Below, piece after piece: positions 53,472-62,280 of a stretch of 64,000 bases of DNA. Position 1 is the first letter of the stretch, and each line of letters begins with the position of its first letter. Source of the stretch: Hoeflea_A sp965204935 (GTDB lineage Bacteria; Pseudomonadota; Alphaproteobacteria; Rhizobiales; Rhizobiaceae); assembly GCF_965204935.1 (NCBI RefSeq), contig NZ_CBDBFO010000002.1; one strand, written 5' to 3'. The translations under genes and the position numbers were made by a program. The notes beneath the pieces were generated by a model. That model was not told where the DNA came from and did not search any database. It worked only from the letters and a program-made list of their open reading frames with translations.

Positions 53472-54909
53472 CAGCAATTCTAATTTTGGGATTTTTGGGA
53501 TTCTCAAATCGCTCGATCTATGATTCGTTTGTTGCGTGTTACACTTGGATTCCCTCATTGGCTCGCTCAGATCGTGCTGCGCGAACTTGCCTGACCGACG
53601 GGTTGGCCCAAACACGAGTTACACGATGGCAGATATCGGCCTGTCGGCGTTTTCGATATTTTTCATGCAGTCTCCGTCGTTCCTGTCGCATCAGCGCGAG
53701 ATGCAAGCGGGTAACGGTTGCTCGAACTGTCAGACGTTGTTCGGAATCAAGAAGCTTCCGAGCGATAATCATATCCGCTCGATGCTTGATGAGGCTGAAC
53801 CGCAGCATCTCTTTGGGCAGTTTGATAACCTTGTTGACCATCTGAAAAGCCATAACGGTTTGGAGCCTTTCCGATGTCTGGATGGTCGCGTGCTGATTGC
53901 ACTTGATGGCACAGAATATTTCTGTAGCCGCAAGTTGCATTGCCGGAATTGTTCTCATCGCAAGCGCAATGATGGCGGCACCGAGTATTTTCACACCATG
54001 GTTTCCGCCGCGGTCGTCGTCCCGGGTGACAGCCGAGCGATACCGCTGCAGCCGGAATTTATTAGCCCGCAGGACGGTCATGCGAAACAGGATTGTGAAA
54101 GGAATGCCGTCAAACGCTGGCTTGCCGCCAATGGGAAACGTTACGCTTCGCTAAAGCCAGTTTATCTTGGCGATGACCTGTATGCTAATCAGCCGATTGT
54201 TGATACGATTCAGTCGGTTGGCGGCGACTTCATTCTGACTGCCAAGTCCTTGTCCCATAAGACGTTGTACGAGTGGCTGGACGGTGCCGAGATCAACTCG
54301 ACAAAGCGCCGTCGTATCAAAAAGGGTCGCAAGGCTGCCACCCACATCTATCGCTGGCTGAATGATGTACCCCTGCGCGATGGCAAGGACGCGACCCACG
54401 TCAACTGGTTCGAAATCGAGATTATCAACACCAAAGGGAAGACCACATATCGCAACAGCTTTGTGACCAACATCGCTGTCGATGAGACCAATGTCGGGGA
54501 CCTTGCCGCTTGCGGACGCGCACGGTGGAAGATTGAAAATGAGACCTTCAATGTTCTGAAAACCCGGGGATACAATCTGGAGCACAACTTTGGGCATGGC
54601 GACAATTATCTGGCATCTGTGCTGGCGACGCTCAATCTGCTCGCCTTCGCCATGCATACAGTTTGTGATGTACTCGAAGCGCTCTGGAAGAAAGCCCGCA
54701 GTGTTTTAGCGGCGCGGTATCGGTTCTTCGATCACATCCGCACGATTGTTTGCTACTTGATCTTCCCGGATTGGGGTGCACTCATACGAACACTTGTCGA
54801 TGGTGAGCCACCACCGACCGTCAAGTCAGCCCGGAAGCAACCTAAACCCTCCTGAAAATCAGCTCAAATTCATCTGAGACCCAAAAATGAGCCAAAATTA
54901 GAATTGCTG
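53472..54909 (+). mobile_element. 1438-bp DDE insertion sequence (IS4/ISNCY-like) in the FemAB-like gene
   Basis: The ends share an 18-bp perfect inverted repeat beginning CAGCAATTCTAATTTTGG (53472-53489, and its complement at the right end), with further similarity inward (TTTTTGGG). The element is flanked by a 10-bp direct repeat GCGCCGCAAC at 53462-53471 and 54910-54919, so insertion was clean and probably recent. It is lower in G+C than its surroundings and carries one intact transposase gene. Confidence 0.93.
53536..54855 (+). CDS. DDE transposase of the IS4/ISNCY-like element
   Basis: The 439-aa transposase shows an RNase H-like DDE pattern: LDGRVLIALDGTEYFCS (first Asp), a cysteine pair region LHCRNCSHRKR, QDCERNAVKRWLAANGK, YLGDDLYANQPIVDTI (second Asp) and ARWKIENETFNVLKTRGYNLEHNFGHG (the Y/W-x2-E of IS4-type enzymes). 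The closest group by memory is ISNCY-type. The frame looks intact. A later in-frame ATG near 53626 (MADIGLSAFSIFFMQSPSFL) might be the true start. Confidence 0.85.
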   Translation: MLHLDSLIGSLRSCCANLPDRRVGPNTSYTMADIGLSAFSIFFMQSPSFLSHQREMQAGNGCSNCQTLFGIKKLPSDNHIRSMLDEAEPQHLFGQFDNLVDHLKSHNGLEPFRCLDGRVLIALDGTEYFCSRKLHCRNCSHRKRNDGGTEYFHTMVSAAVVVPGDSRAIPLQPEFISPQDGHAKQDCERNAVKRWLAANGKRYASLKPVYLGDDLYANQPIVDTIQSVGGDFILTAKSLSHKTLYEWLDGAEINSTKRRRIKKGRKAATHIYRWLNDVPLRDGKDATHVNWFEIEIINTKGKTTYRNSFVTNIAVDETNVGDLAACGRARWKIENETFNVLKTRGYNLEHNFGHGDNYLASVLATLNLLAFAMHTVCDVLEALWKKARSVLAARYRFFDHIRTIVCYLIFPDWGALIRTLVDGEPPPTVKSARKQPKPS

Positions 54910-55636
54910 GCGCCGCAACAAGCTCATGCGCATGGGCGAGCTCGAATACCGGGTCCATGCAGGAGGCACCGCCGAGTACAAGTTTCTGATCGGCCGGGCA
55001 CTGGAAATGAAGAACGAATGGCTGCAGCAGACCGGTCGCAACGCGCAGACGCTATCGGCTCCGTCGACGGTCCGGTTCCTCGGCCAGCTTTCAGGGGACC
55101 TGGATGCGCCCGGTCAATGCGCGGACGGAGCGGTCGCGCATGGCCTGTATCTCGATGACAAGCCGATCGCGATTGAAATCGGCCTGTGCCAGGGCCGGCA
55201 CTACTATGTGTATCTCGGCGCTTTCGACTGGTTATTCCGCCGATACTCACCCGGCAAGGTTCAGATGGAATACTCCCAGGAATGGGCGCTCGAGACCGGT
55301 GTCCGGGTCTACGACTTCCTTGGCGAGCCGGCCGACTACAAATCCCATTGGACCAACTCCGCCTGCCGGCTCAGATCCTCCCATGTTCCGGTCTCGCTCC
55401 TGGGGCTGGGCTATTGCCTGACCTGGAAGGCTTTCTTGCGGCCGGTCATGAAGTCCGGCTTTGCTCGGCTCGATCCGCGCTACCGCAAGATGCTGATCGC
55501 CGGCGTTACAGCGATTGCCAGACCGGCGGCCGGTGGCGAGCGCGATATCGATAAGGGCCGCAAGTCAGCCGAGAGCATGGACACGTGATGCCGCGCGTTC
55601 CCGCTGCGTCTCACATTGCTGCGATTGGAGTTCAAT

Positions 55637-56908
55637 ATGCGTTCCGGGCCTGATCATTCGGCAGTCCTGCTGCTTGGCAACTACCGGCCGACACTGCCGC
55701 TGTCCGAGATGTTCTTTCGCAGGGATATCTACGTCATAGCTGGAAACGAAGGCTGTGATCATTGCGCGGAATATTCCCGGTTCGTTTCCGAGATATGGAT
55801 TCATCCAAAAGTCGCCGATGCGAAGGAATTCCTTTCCGCATTGACGAATTTGCTGCGCGATCGCCCGGAAATCAAACAGATTGTGCCGGTCGAGGAAGCG
55901 TTTGTCCGCTTCTTTGCAAAGCACGCTTCCGACCTTCCGAAACATGTGCGCATCGCCATGGCCGACGCGCAATTGGCGCAAACCTGCCTGGACAAGGTTG
56001 AGCTCCTGGGCATCGCTGGAGCAGCGGGAATTCCGGTCGCGCCGTACCGGCTCGCCGATTCCATGGACAGCCTGCATGACGCGCTCAAGGAACTCTCCTA
56101 TCCATGTGTGGTGCGACCGGAGGAATCGGCCAACCGGCTGTTCGGGCAAAAGGCCCTGACATTGCATTCCGACCTCGATCGCGACCGCTGGTTCGGGACA
56201 TGGCCTGCGGAGCAGCGTTCGTTGTTGCTGCAAAAGAAGGTCGGCGGCATCAGGCACAATTGTTATTTTGCCGCGGATTCAGGCCGTATCTGCCGCTACC
56301 TCCACGCCATTATTCTGAGGACAGACCGCCAGGACGGATCGGGACTGGCGGTCGAGGGCAAGACCATTCCGCCTGAACCCACAATCCTGACCTATTCAAG
56401 AAAGCTGGTCGCCGAATTGGGGTATACCGGCATCGGCTGCATCCAGTATCTCGTCGACGAGGAGCGGGACGAGGTGCACCTGCTGGAGATCAATCCGCGC
56501 ATCGCCGGCAACCATGTAATTCCCGAGTATTGCGGGATGGCCCTTGGTGAGTTCCTCGTTGACGGTGCGGATGATGCCATCCGATACGGACAGCCCGGCA
56601 TCCGCTATTCCTGGATCGCCGGCGACATGGAAGGTTTCAAATCGGAGTTGCTGCGCGGCGCATTGGGGCCCGGTCAGGCCATTCTGTGGTTGGGAAGGAT
56701 GCTTCGCAACGCGGTTCGAACCAATGTCGACGTCATGTTCAACGCCCGCGATCCACTGCCGGGAATTGTCAACTTGCTGGATGTCATACCCGGCATTGGC
56801 CACATTACCCGATTGCGCAGGCGCGAAGGCGGCGCGCGACATCTGTCCCGTCTCGTTCCGAAAGCGCGTCCCGGAATTTCATTCATCAAAGCCGCCGGAG
56901 AAACCTAG
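55637..56908 (+). CDS. ATP-grasp ligase
   Basis: The 423-aa protein starts at ATG 55637 (GGAG 6 bases upstream). The pre-ATP-grasp part (AVLLLGNYRPTLPLSEMFFR) is followed by the ATP-grasp fold from about residue 105: PCVVRPEESANRLFGQKALT (nucleotide lysine/arginine strand), LLLQKKVGGIRHNCYFAADS and the metal-binding DEVHLLEINPRIAGNHVIPE with E-x-N-P-R. Such enzymes form an amide or peptide bond via an acyl-phosphate, as in carbamoyl-phosphate synthase or D-Ala-D-Ala ligase. The substrate is unknown. It lies between two FemAB-like genes, suggesting it helps build an amino-acid-containing product. Confidence 0.88.
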   Translation: MRSGPDHSAVLLLGNYRPTLPLSEMFFRRDIYVIAGNEGCDHCAEYSRFVSEIWIHPKVADAKEFLSALTNLLRDRPEIKQIVPVEEAFVRFFAKHASDLPKHVRIAMADAQLAQTCLDKVELLGIAGAAGIPVAPYRLADSMDSLHDALKELSYPCVVRPEESANRLFGQKALTLHSDLDRDRWFGTWPAEQRSLLLQKKVGGIRHNCYFAADSGRICRYLHAIILRTDRQDGSGLAVEGKTIPPEPTILTYSRKLVAELGYTGIGCIQYLVDEERDEVHLLEINPRIAGNHVIPEYCGMALGEFLVDGADDAIRYGQPGIRYSWIAGDMEGFKSELLRGALGPGQAILWLGRMLRNAVRTNVDVMFNARDPLPGIVNLLDVIPGIGHITRLRRREGGARHLSRLVPKARPGISFIKAAGET

Positions 56909-56909
56909 T

Positions 56910-58073
56910 ATGCGTGTGATTTCCGAATCCGAGTTTCCCTTGACCGGTGGCTACAGCCGGCCGGAACCGGCTACGGCTGCTGCCTCGGCGGGTGATTGTA
57001 CCGTGCGCCGTGTCGACCCCGCACAATGGGATGCGCAATTTGCGGATTTCCGTGACATCGTTCACGAGCAATCCGCTTGCTTCAATCTCGCGCGCTGGCC
57101 GGCAGGCTCCCTGCAGTTTCTCGCCGTCGAGAGGCAAGGCAGGATCATCGGTGGCGCCGTTGTGCGAACCGTATCGGCCCCTGCGAATATTGCCCGGCTT
57201 TCAATTTTGCGGTGGGGTCCGCTTTGGCGGCCAGCCCACCGGGAGCCCGACCCGGCCAATCTGCAGCGGATTTTTGATGCCCTGATCGATGAGCTGGTTC
57301 ATCGACAGAAGAGCTACCTGCTGGTCATCCCGCGCTCGGATCCCGAATACGCGGCCGTCGAAGGCGAATTGCTTCGAGACCGGGGTTTTGAAGCCGTATA
57401 TCAGCCGCCAGCGCCGGAGCGGTACTTTGTCGATGTCGATATGCCGGCCGATCAGGCCATGGCCAGCCTCAATCAGAAATGGCGCTACAATCTGCGCAAA
57501 TCCCAAAAACACGACCTGAGGTTCGAGTGGCACCACGGTGCGTCGGGCGCGGCGCTGTTCCAGCCGGTCTTCGAACAGATGATGTCCAGGAAGAATTTTT
57601 ACGATTCGAGCCCGGTTGACAGTTTGGAACAGATCGCCGTCGCGGACGCCGAAGCACTTCGGCCCGAATTTGCCATTGTCTTCGAAAAGGACGAACCCGT
57701 CGCGGCCGCGGCCATCGACATGAGCGGCGAGCGGTCAATCTACCTTTACGGGGCAACGAACAAACGCGGCAATGCGCTGCGGGCCGGCTATTTCATGCAG
57801 TGGGAGATTGTTCAGCGGCTGTGCAAGACACCACGCATTCGCTGGTACGATCTCGGCGGCGCGACGTCGGATGGATGCAGCCTGCACCAGTTCAAGCGTG
57901 GCCTGACAGGCAAGTCCGGTGTGGTCTCAGATATCCCGCCCTATTTCGGAAAGGGATCCGACGTCCGCCAGATCCTTTTCGGAAAGGCGGCGCTGAAAAG
58001 CCGCCTGATGAAGTTCCAGATGCAAAAACAGCTGCACGACTTCCTGCCGGCTTTCCTGAAACAGTCGGCATGA
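56910..58073 (+). CDS. FemAB/GNAT-like acyltransferase 2
   Basis: The 387-aa protein starts at ATG 56910, just after the ATP-grasp stop. It has two GNAT-like halves: the first with FNLARWPAGSLQFLAVERQG and LRWGPLWRPAHREP, the second with the FemAB-type stretch MASLNQKWRYNLRKSQKHDL, then ERSIYLYGATNKRGNALRAG and WYDLGGATSDGCSLHQFKRG. The last pattern (GG.....G...FK.G) is the lipid II:glycyltransferase/FemX signature, so aminoacyl-tRNA-dependent or acyl-CoA transfer is plausible. Its stop overlaps the flippase start (ATGA). Confidence 0.88.
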   Translation: MRVISESEFPLTGGYSRPEPATAAASAGDCTVRRVDPAQWDAQFADFRDIVHEQSACFNLARWPAGSLQFLAVERQGRIIGGAVVRTVSAPANIARLSILRWGPLWRPAHREPDPANLQRIFDALIDELVHRQKSYLLVIPRSDPEYAAVEGELLRDRGFEAVYQPPAPERYFVDVDMPADQAMASLNQKWRYNLRKSQKHDLRFEWHHGASGAALFQPVFEQMMSRKNFYDSSPVDSLEQIAVADAEALRPEFAIVFEKDEPVAAAAIDMSGERSIYLYGATNKRGNALRAGYFMQWEIVQRLCKTPRIRWYDLGGATSDGCSLHQFKRGLTGKSGVVSDIPPYFGKGSDVRQILFGKAALKSRLMKFQMQKQLHDFLPAFLKQSA

Positions 58074-59365
58074 TCGCCCTGCTGACAAAGATCTCGGGCC
58101 TGACCCTGGCGCGTCTGCTTGGCGCGCTGGTGACATTTGCCATAACCATCGTCATTGCGCGTCAATTTGGAACGGACGAGCTGGCGATCTATGCCGTTTG
58201 CATCTCGGTTGCGAACCTCGCGGCGGTGGCGATTCCCCTCGGCCTCCAGTCCCTGGCGCCGGTCGAGATCGCCAAGATGTCGGCATTCCCGGACCGGTCG
58301 GCGATCCGCGATTTCATTTCACATGGCCGCCGAGTGATTGCGCGCTCCTTTCTGGTCACCACCTTGCTCGCCCTTCTTTTTGCGGCCGCGGTGTTTTTGA
58401 CGGGAAAGGCATCGGAATACACCGCCCCGGCAGTGATCGCGGTGATGGCGCTCGCGCCGATCATGGCGTTGAACCAGTTGCATGGTGGCGTGCTGATTGG
58501 CCTGCAGAAGCCCTTCAGCGGACAACTGGCCGACGGCCTTGTCAAACCGCTTGTTACGCTAGCCGTGCTGCTTGCTGCGGTTGCAGCCTTCCAGGACCGG
58601 TCCATGGCGGCGATCCTCCTGGCCATCGGCCTCGGCGCTGTTGCGGCCATGGCAATCCAGGTCCGCACATTGAAACCACAAATGGCGGGACCAACAAAAA
58701 CCCACGCGCCGAATGCCGGCACGCGCCGCGACTGGTCGCGCAGATCAAGATCCTGGCTCGGCATAACCCTGTGTTGGGACTATCAGATCGAGATCCTGCT
58801 GCTCGCCTGCGCATTGATCGCGGCACCGCTGGAAATCGCGCTGTTGCATGTGTGTTTCAGGATACGGGTCCTGATCGGGTTTGGGATACGCGCCCTTTAT
58901 GTTGTCTTGCAGCCGAAGATCTTTCAGGCCTGCGCCAAGGGTGACAGGACCCGGACAAAGCGCCTCATCGGCCGCCTGAACGGTGTCGCGACAGCCTATA
59001 TCGCAGCGTCAATCGCCGCTCTCCTTGTTGCAGCCGAACATGTGCTGGGCCTGTTCAATCCGGATTTTAGCGCGTATGGGAACCTTCTCCTGGTCATCTG
59101 CTCGGCTGCCGTTTTGCGTGCCATATTCGGTCCGTCAATCACTGTCCTCGCATCGCACGAACGCCAGGGCGAGATTCTCGCGCTGCTGGCGGTCGGTGTT
59201 GCATCCTCAGTCGCGCTTGCTTTCGTGCTTTATCCGTTAATCGGTGTTCTCGGCATTGCCGTCGCCTACTGCGCATCGGTCATGATGGCCGCCGTGGGCA
59301 TGTGGCTGCTGGCAAAACTGCGCTGCGATACCGATACGGCTATCTGGGCGAACAGCCTCGTTTAG
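58070..59365 (+). CDS. Wzx/MATE-like lipid-linked precursor flippase
   Basis: The 431-aa membrane protein has about 12-14 hydrophobic helices, beginning KISGLTLARLLGALVTFAIT and RQFGTDELAIYAVCISVANL as in polysaccharide biosynthesis (Wzx/RfbX) proteins. Basic loops such as GTRRDWSRRSRSWLG face the cytoplasm. It likely flips a lipid-linked molecule across the inner membrane. Its start overlaps the second FemAB gene, so the product of the ATP-grasp and FemAB enzymes is the natural cargo. No glycosyltransferase is encoded nearby. Confidence 0.85.
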   Translation: MIALLTKISGLTLARLLGALVTFAITIVIARQFGTDELAIYAVCISVANLAAVAIPLGLQSLAPVEIAKMSAFPDRSAIRDFISHGRRVIARSFLVTTLLALLFAAAVFLTGKASEYTAPAVIAVMALAPIMALNQLHGGVLIGLQKPFSGQLADGLVKPLVTLAVLLAAVAAFQDRSMAAILLAIGLGAVAAMAIQVRTLKPQMAGPTKTHAPNAGTRRDWSRRSRSWLGITLCWDYQIEILLLACALIAAPLEIALLHVCFRIRVLIGFGIRALYVVLQPKIFQACAKGDRTRTKRLIGRLNGVATAYIAASIAALLVAAEHVLGLFNPDFSAYGNLLLVICSAAVLRAIFGPSITVLASHERQGEILALLAVGVASSVALAFVLYPLIGVLGIAVAYCASVMMAAVGMWLLAKLRCDTDTAIWANSLV

Positions 59366-59403
59366 CGGCGATCTGGTGCAGTTTGGACTGGCACGGGCAA
59401 TTC

Positions 59404-60135
59404 CTACCCGTAACGTTCCACGAAGTTCCTGAGAATCATCGCTCCGGCTCGGGGATTGCCCAGCCGCGCCTCGGCCGTCAGGCGATCTGCATCTTCCGGT
59501 GCGAAATAGCCCTTGTCCCGGTAAATCCGGATGCGCAGCGCAAAGACATCGCCGTCGGCTTCGGGATGAAACTGCGTCGCATAGACATTGTTCCCGTAGC
59601 GGATCATCTGGAACGGGCATGCCTTGCCGGCGACAAGGTGGGTGCAACCGGACGGCAGTTCCTGGACCGCCTCCTTGTGCCCGACAAACGCATCGAACGG
59701 TCCGTCAATCCCGGCAAGCAAGGGATCCTCCTTGCCGGCATCTGTCAGGTCGGCGCGGGCAACGGAAACCGGTTCGCTGAACCGCTCCTTTGAAACCTGC
59801 GCGCCGAGATGGTGCGCCAGGATGCCGATACCATAGCAGCATCCGAGAAACGGCACATCATGATCGGTAATCGCCGGCATCATCGACATGACGGCGTCTT
59901 CGATGCGTTTTTCGACCGGTGATTTCTCATTCTCCGGATCGGACACACAGCCCGGCCCGCCACCGACGATGACACCGGCAAAGGAGCCCAGATCGATGTC
60001 AGGAAGGTCTTCGCGTTCGAGGCGGATTCGCCGTGTTCGCTCTTCACCCAGCCCGCCCTTTTCAAGCATGGCGCGGAATTCGTCGTCCGAGGCTTCTTCC
60101 TCGGGGCGCAACTGCAGGATCAGGAACGGTTTCAT
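59404..60135 (-). CDS. Class I glutamine amidotransferase-like protein
   Basis: The 243-aa protein is a stand-alone GATase of the GMP-synthase-like type: GVIVGGGPGCVSDPENE (oxyanion strand), the nucleophile elbow FLGCCYGIGILAHHLGAQV (second Cys at the usual G-x-C-x-G position) and the catalytic His/Glu in YATQFHPEAD. It releases ammonia from glutamine or hydrolyses a gamma-glutamyl bond. The partner is unknown. It is convergent with the flippase gene and not part of that cluster's transcript. Confidence 0.88.
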   Translation of the reverse strand: MKPFLILQLRPEEEASDDEFRAMLEKGGLGEERTRRIRLEREDLPDIDLGSFAGVIVGGGPGCVSDPENEKSPVEKRIEDAVMSMMPAITDHDVPFLGCCYGIGILAHHLGAQVSKERFSEPVSVARADLTDAGKEDPLLAGIDGPFDAFVGHKEAVQELPSGCTHLVAGKACPFQMIRYGNNVYATQFHPEADGDVFALRIRIYRDKGYFAPEDADRLTAEARLGNPRAGAMILRNFVERYG

Positions 60136-60212
60136 GCGCAGGGGCCGGGTGGTTCTATGAGGGATCGGTACGCCGCTCTATGCGGCAATTGTCCGGCCCA
60201 GTCAAACAAGGC

Positions 60213-61175
60213 TCATTCCGCCCTCGGCTTCGGCCTTGGCGAGGGGCCGGTGTCGAACCGCGGATTGGGATTGCGCAGCACGGGGTTTTTCATGGAGACG
60301 TTTTCGCGGCTTTCGCGCCACACCACGAACAGGCCCGACAAGATGATCACGGCGGAGCCGATGGCGACATAAGCGTCTGGCCGTTCCATGAAGAAGAGCG
60401 CGCCATAAAGCGTCGCCCACAGGATCTGGCTGTATTGCGTCGGCGCGATCACGGCCGCCGGCGCCGACCGGTAGGCCGAGATAATGCAGAGCTGTGCAAG
60501 AACCGAAATCAGCCCGATTGCCGCCATGAGGCCGAGATCCGTCAGATCCACCGGCACGTAAACGGCCGGCAGCGTCGTGGCCATGGCGATGAGCGAGACC
60601 AGCATGGGGTACAGGATCAGCACCGCCGAACGCTCCTCGCTGCCGATCTTGCGCACGACGATCGCCGCAAGCGCCGTGGCGACCGCAGCCGTCAAAGCAG
60701 CAAAATGGCCGAGCGTGAGCACCGTCATTCCGGGGCGCAGCACGATGAGGACGCCGACAAGCCCGATGCCCACCGCCGCCCAGCGCCGTGCCCGCACGAC
60801 CTCGCCGAGCAGCGGCACCGAAAAGGCGGTGATCAGCAGCGGCGCCGCGAAGAGCAGCGCGTAGACTTCTGCCAGCGGCAATGTCACGAACGCATAGAAG
60901 GCGCTCGACATGGCGATGATGGTCAGCACCGAGCGCGTCAGGATCAGCCACGGATGATGCGGCCTGAAATTGTCGACCGCCCGGTCCGCCAGGATGATCA
61001 TTGACATCGGCACGAATGCAAAGAGCATGGCAAAAAAGATGATCTGGAACACCGGATAGGTTTCGCCCAGCGCCTTGATGATCGCATCATGCGTGGCAAA
61101 CAGGCCGAAGCCCAGGACTGCAAATCCGAGGCCGCCCATCAGGGACGGTTTGCTGTCGGTGGCTTCCGTGCTCAT
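60213..61175 (-). CDS. EamA/DMT-family transporter
   Basis: From ATG 61175 the 320-aa protein has ten likely helices in two EamA repeats (GLGFAVLGFGLFATHDAIIK ... VLIVLRPGM near the middle, then a second repeat from about residue 160 to YVAIGSAVIILSGLFVVWRE). The drug/metabolite superfamily exports small metabolites or amino acids. The basic tail (NPVLRNPNPRFDTGPSPRPK) is cytoplasmic. A 30-codon upstream extension looks noncoding. Possible cargo is unknown. Confidence 0.88.
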   Translation of the reverse strand: MSTEATDSKPSLMGGLGFAVLGFGLFATHDAIIKALGETYPVFQIIFFAMLFAFVPMSMIILADRAVDNFRPHHPWLILTRSVLTIIAMSSAFYAFVTLPLAEVYALLFAAPLLITAFSVPLLGEVVRARRWAAVGIGLVGVLIVLRPGMTVLTLGHFAALTAAVATALAAIVVRKIGSEERSAVLILYPMLVSLIAMATTLPAVYVPVDLTDLGLMAAIGLISVLAQLCIISAYRSAPAAVIAPTQYSQILWATLYGALFFMERPDAYVAIGSAVIILSGLFVVWRESRENVSMKNPVLRNPNPRFDTGPSPRPKPRAE

Positions 61176-61292
61176 TGGCCGATCCGGTTGATCAAAGTTG
61201 AATGCTCCATCGCCCAATTTTGCGAAACCTGCAACAGGGAATTTGGCCGGGTGGCGAAAACGCATCGCCGTCGTTGAACGGGCGCGGTGATA

Positions 61293-62207
61293 CTATACAA
61301 AATCGTTCAGCAACCGCAGCACCGCTTTGCGCATGGCGGGCGTTTCGACATGCCCGGTTTTGTCCGAAATCACTTCAAGCAGCCGCGCTGTTGCGTTGTT
61401 TTTCCGATAAGCGCTCCGCAGCGTATCAAGGGCTGGGTCCAGCGCATCAGGCGGCGTCAGGGGATCGGTCCGGCCGCAGCAGACCAGTTGCGGGCGCGGC
61501 GCGATGCATGCTGCGATATCGGCAAGGTCGCACATCCGCAGCAGACCGGGCACTGTCATATATGGTCCATGCAGCTCGTGCGCCCCGCCTTCGATGAGCG
61601 GCTGCATGTTGGAAAAGACGCAAAGATGCGCGCAGGCGCAAACCCGTGCATCCAGCGCGGCGAGCATATAGGCGTGCGTGGCGCCCATCGAAAGCCCGAG
61701 CGTTGCGATGCGCGCCCCGTCCACATCGTCGCGGCCGGAAAGGTAATCCAGCGCTGCGGCGAGATCGGCCAGCATATCCCCCATGAGTGTTCTGCCGTGC
61801 CAGAGGGCTGCCTTGGAAAGTGCGGTTTCGGTGCCTTCGGCCTGCCGATCACCGAAGCCAGGCATATCGATGCACAGAACGGCATAACCGCGCGAAAGGA
61901 GAGCCGGACCGTAGGCATCGAGCAGGGCAGGGCGGCCTTCGACCAGTTCACGCCGCCCGATATCGTAATTGTTGCCATGGGCATGGCAGTAGAGGATCGC
62001 GGGCAGGGGTTCGTCAGTCTCAGCTGGGCGCAAGAGCGTCCCCGGCACCTGCAGTTGCCGGCTTTCCAGAACGATATCTTCGATCGTGTAACCGGAATCA
62101 CGGCGGACTTCGACCAACCGGGCGCGCGCTCCCTGTGCCGGGCCGGCCGGATAGCCGAGCAGTCGCCATATGGATTGCGCATCGATGCCGGGCATGGTGG
62201 TTTCCAT
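61293..62207 (-). CDS. Alpha/beta hydrolase (acetyl-xylan-esterase/dienelactone-hydrolase-like)
   Basis: The 304-aa serine hydrolase has the oxyanion segment ILYCHAHGNNYDIGRRE (about residues 71-87), the nucleophile elbow GLSMGATHAY (about 170-179), the acid in CCGRTDPLTPPDAL and the histidine in SDKTGHVETP. It most likely cleaves an ester from a sugar or aromatic compound. It is divergent from uxuA with the palindromic operator between them, so it may belong to the same hexuronate regulon. A second in-frame ATG at 62195 is possible. Confidence 0.85.
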   Translation of the reverse strand: METTMPGIDAQSIWRLLGYPAGPAQGARARLVEVRRDSGYTIEDIVLESRQLQVPGTLLRPAETDEPLPAILYCHAHGNNYDIGRRELVEGRPALLDAYGPALLSRGYAVLCIDMPGFGDRQAEGTETALSKAALWHGRTLMGDMLADLAAALDYLSGRDDVDGARIATLGLSMGATHAYMLAALDARVCACAHLCVFSNMQPLIEGGAHELHGPYMTVPGLLRMCDLADIAACIAPRPQLVCCGRTDPLTPPDALDPALDTLRSAYRKNNATARLLEVISDKTGHVETPAMRKAVLRLLNDFV

Positions 62208-62246
62208 GACTCCCTCTGGTGAATATCGGACTTGCCCGCTTACTTG

Positions 62247-62258
62247 TATACTAGTATA
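62247..62258. promoter_or_regulatory. Perfect palindrome, candidate GntR (FCD) operator for uxuA
   Basis: TATACTAGTATA is a perfect 12-bp palindrome within CTTGTATACTAGTATATAG, 22 bp before the uxuA start. FCD-type GntR regulators commonly bind GTATAC-like palindromes, and a GntR gene follows uxuA. It could control both uxuA and the divergent hydrolase. Confidence 0.6.
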
Positions 62259-62280
62259 TAGCGTCTATTGGGAGAGCAAA

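Larger units (their letters stand above)
52848..55588 (+). pseudogene. FemAB/BioF2-like acyltransferase gene interrupted by an insertion sequence
   Basis: The 5' part (52848-53471) encodes the first GNAT-like domain (CAEPFIAFQTADWCLTWIRS, LVSLTSPLSQYSNVVVDRDV, LPKKTRRQRNQRRN). The 3' part (54920-55588) encodes the second (KLMRMGELEYRVHAGG, YYVYLGAFDWLFRRYSPGKV, VRVYDFLGEPADYKSHWTNS). Removing the insertion and one 10-bp duplicate restores a continuous 430-aa protein of the PF13480/FemAB-like type. These enzymes transfer aminoacyl or acyl groups, often to cell-wall or capsule precursors. The 3' fragment could still be translated from an internal ATG. The 254-bp gap before the gene shows no clear site. 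Confidence 0.88.

Noticed and set aside
53476..54905. AATT as a 4-bp target duplication of the IS4/ISNCY-like element
   Set aside because: This shorter boundary leaves the FemAB frame shifted. Extending the inverted repeats outward to CAGCAATTC gives a 10-bp duplication and an exact in-frame restoration, so AATT is part of the terminal repeat.
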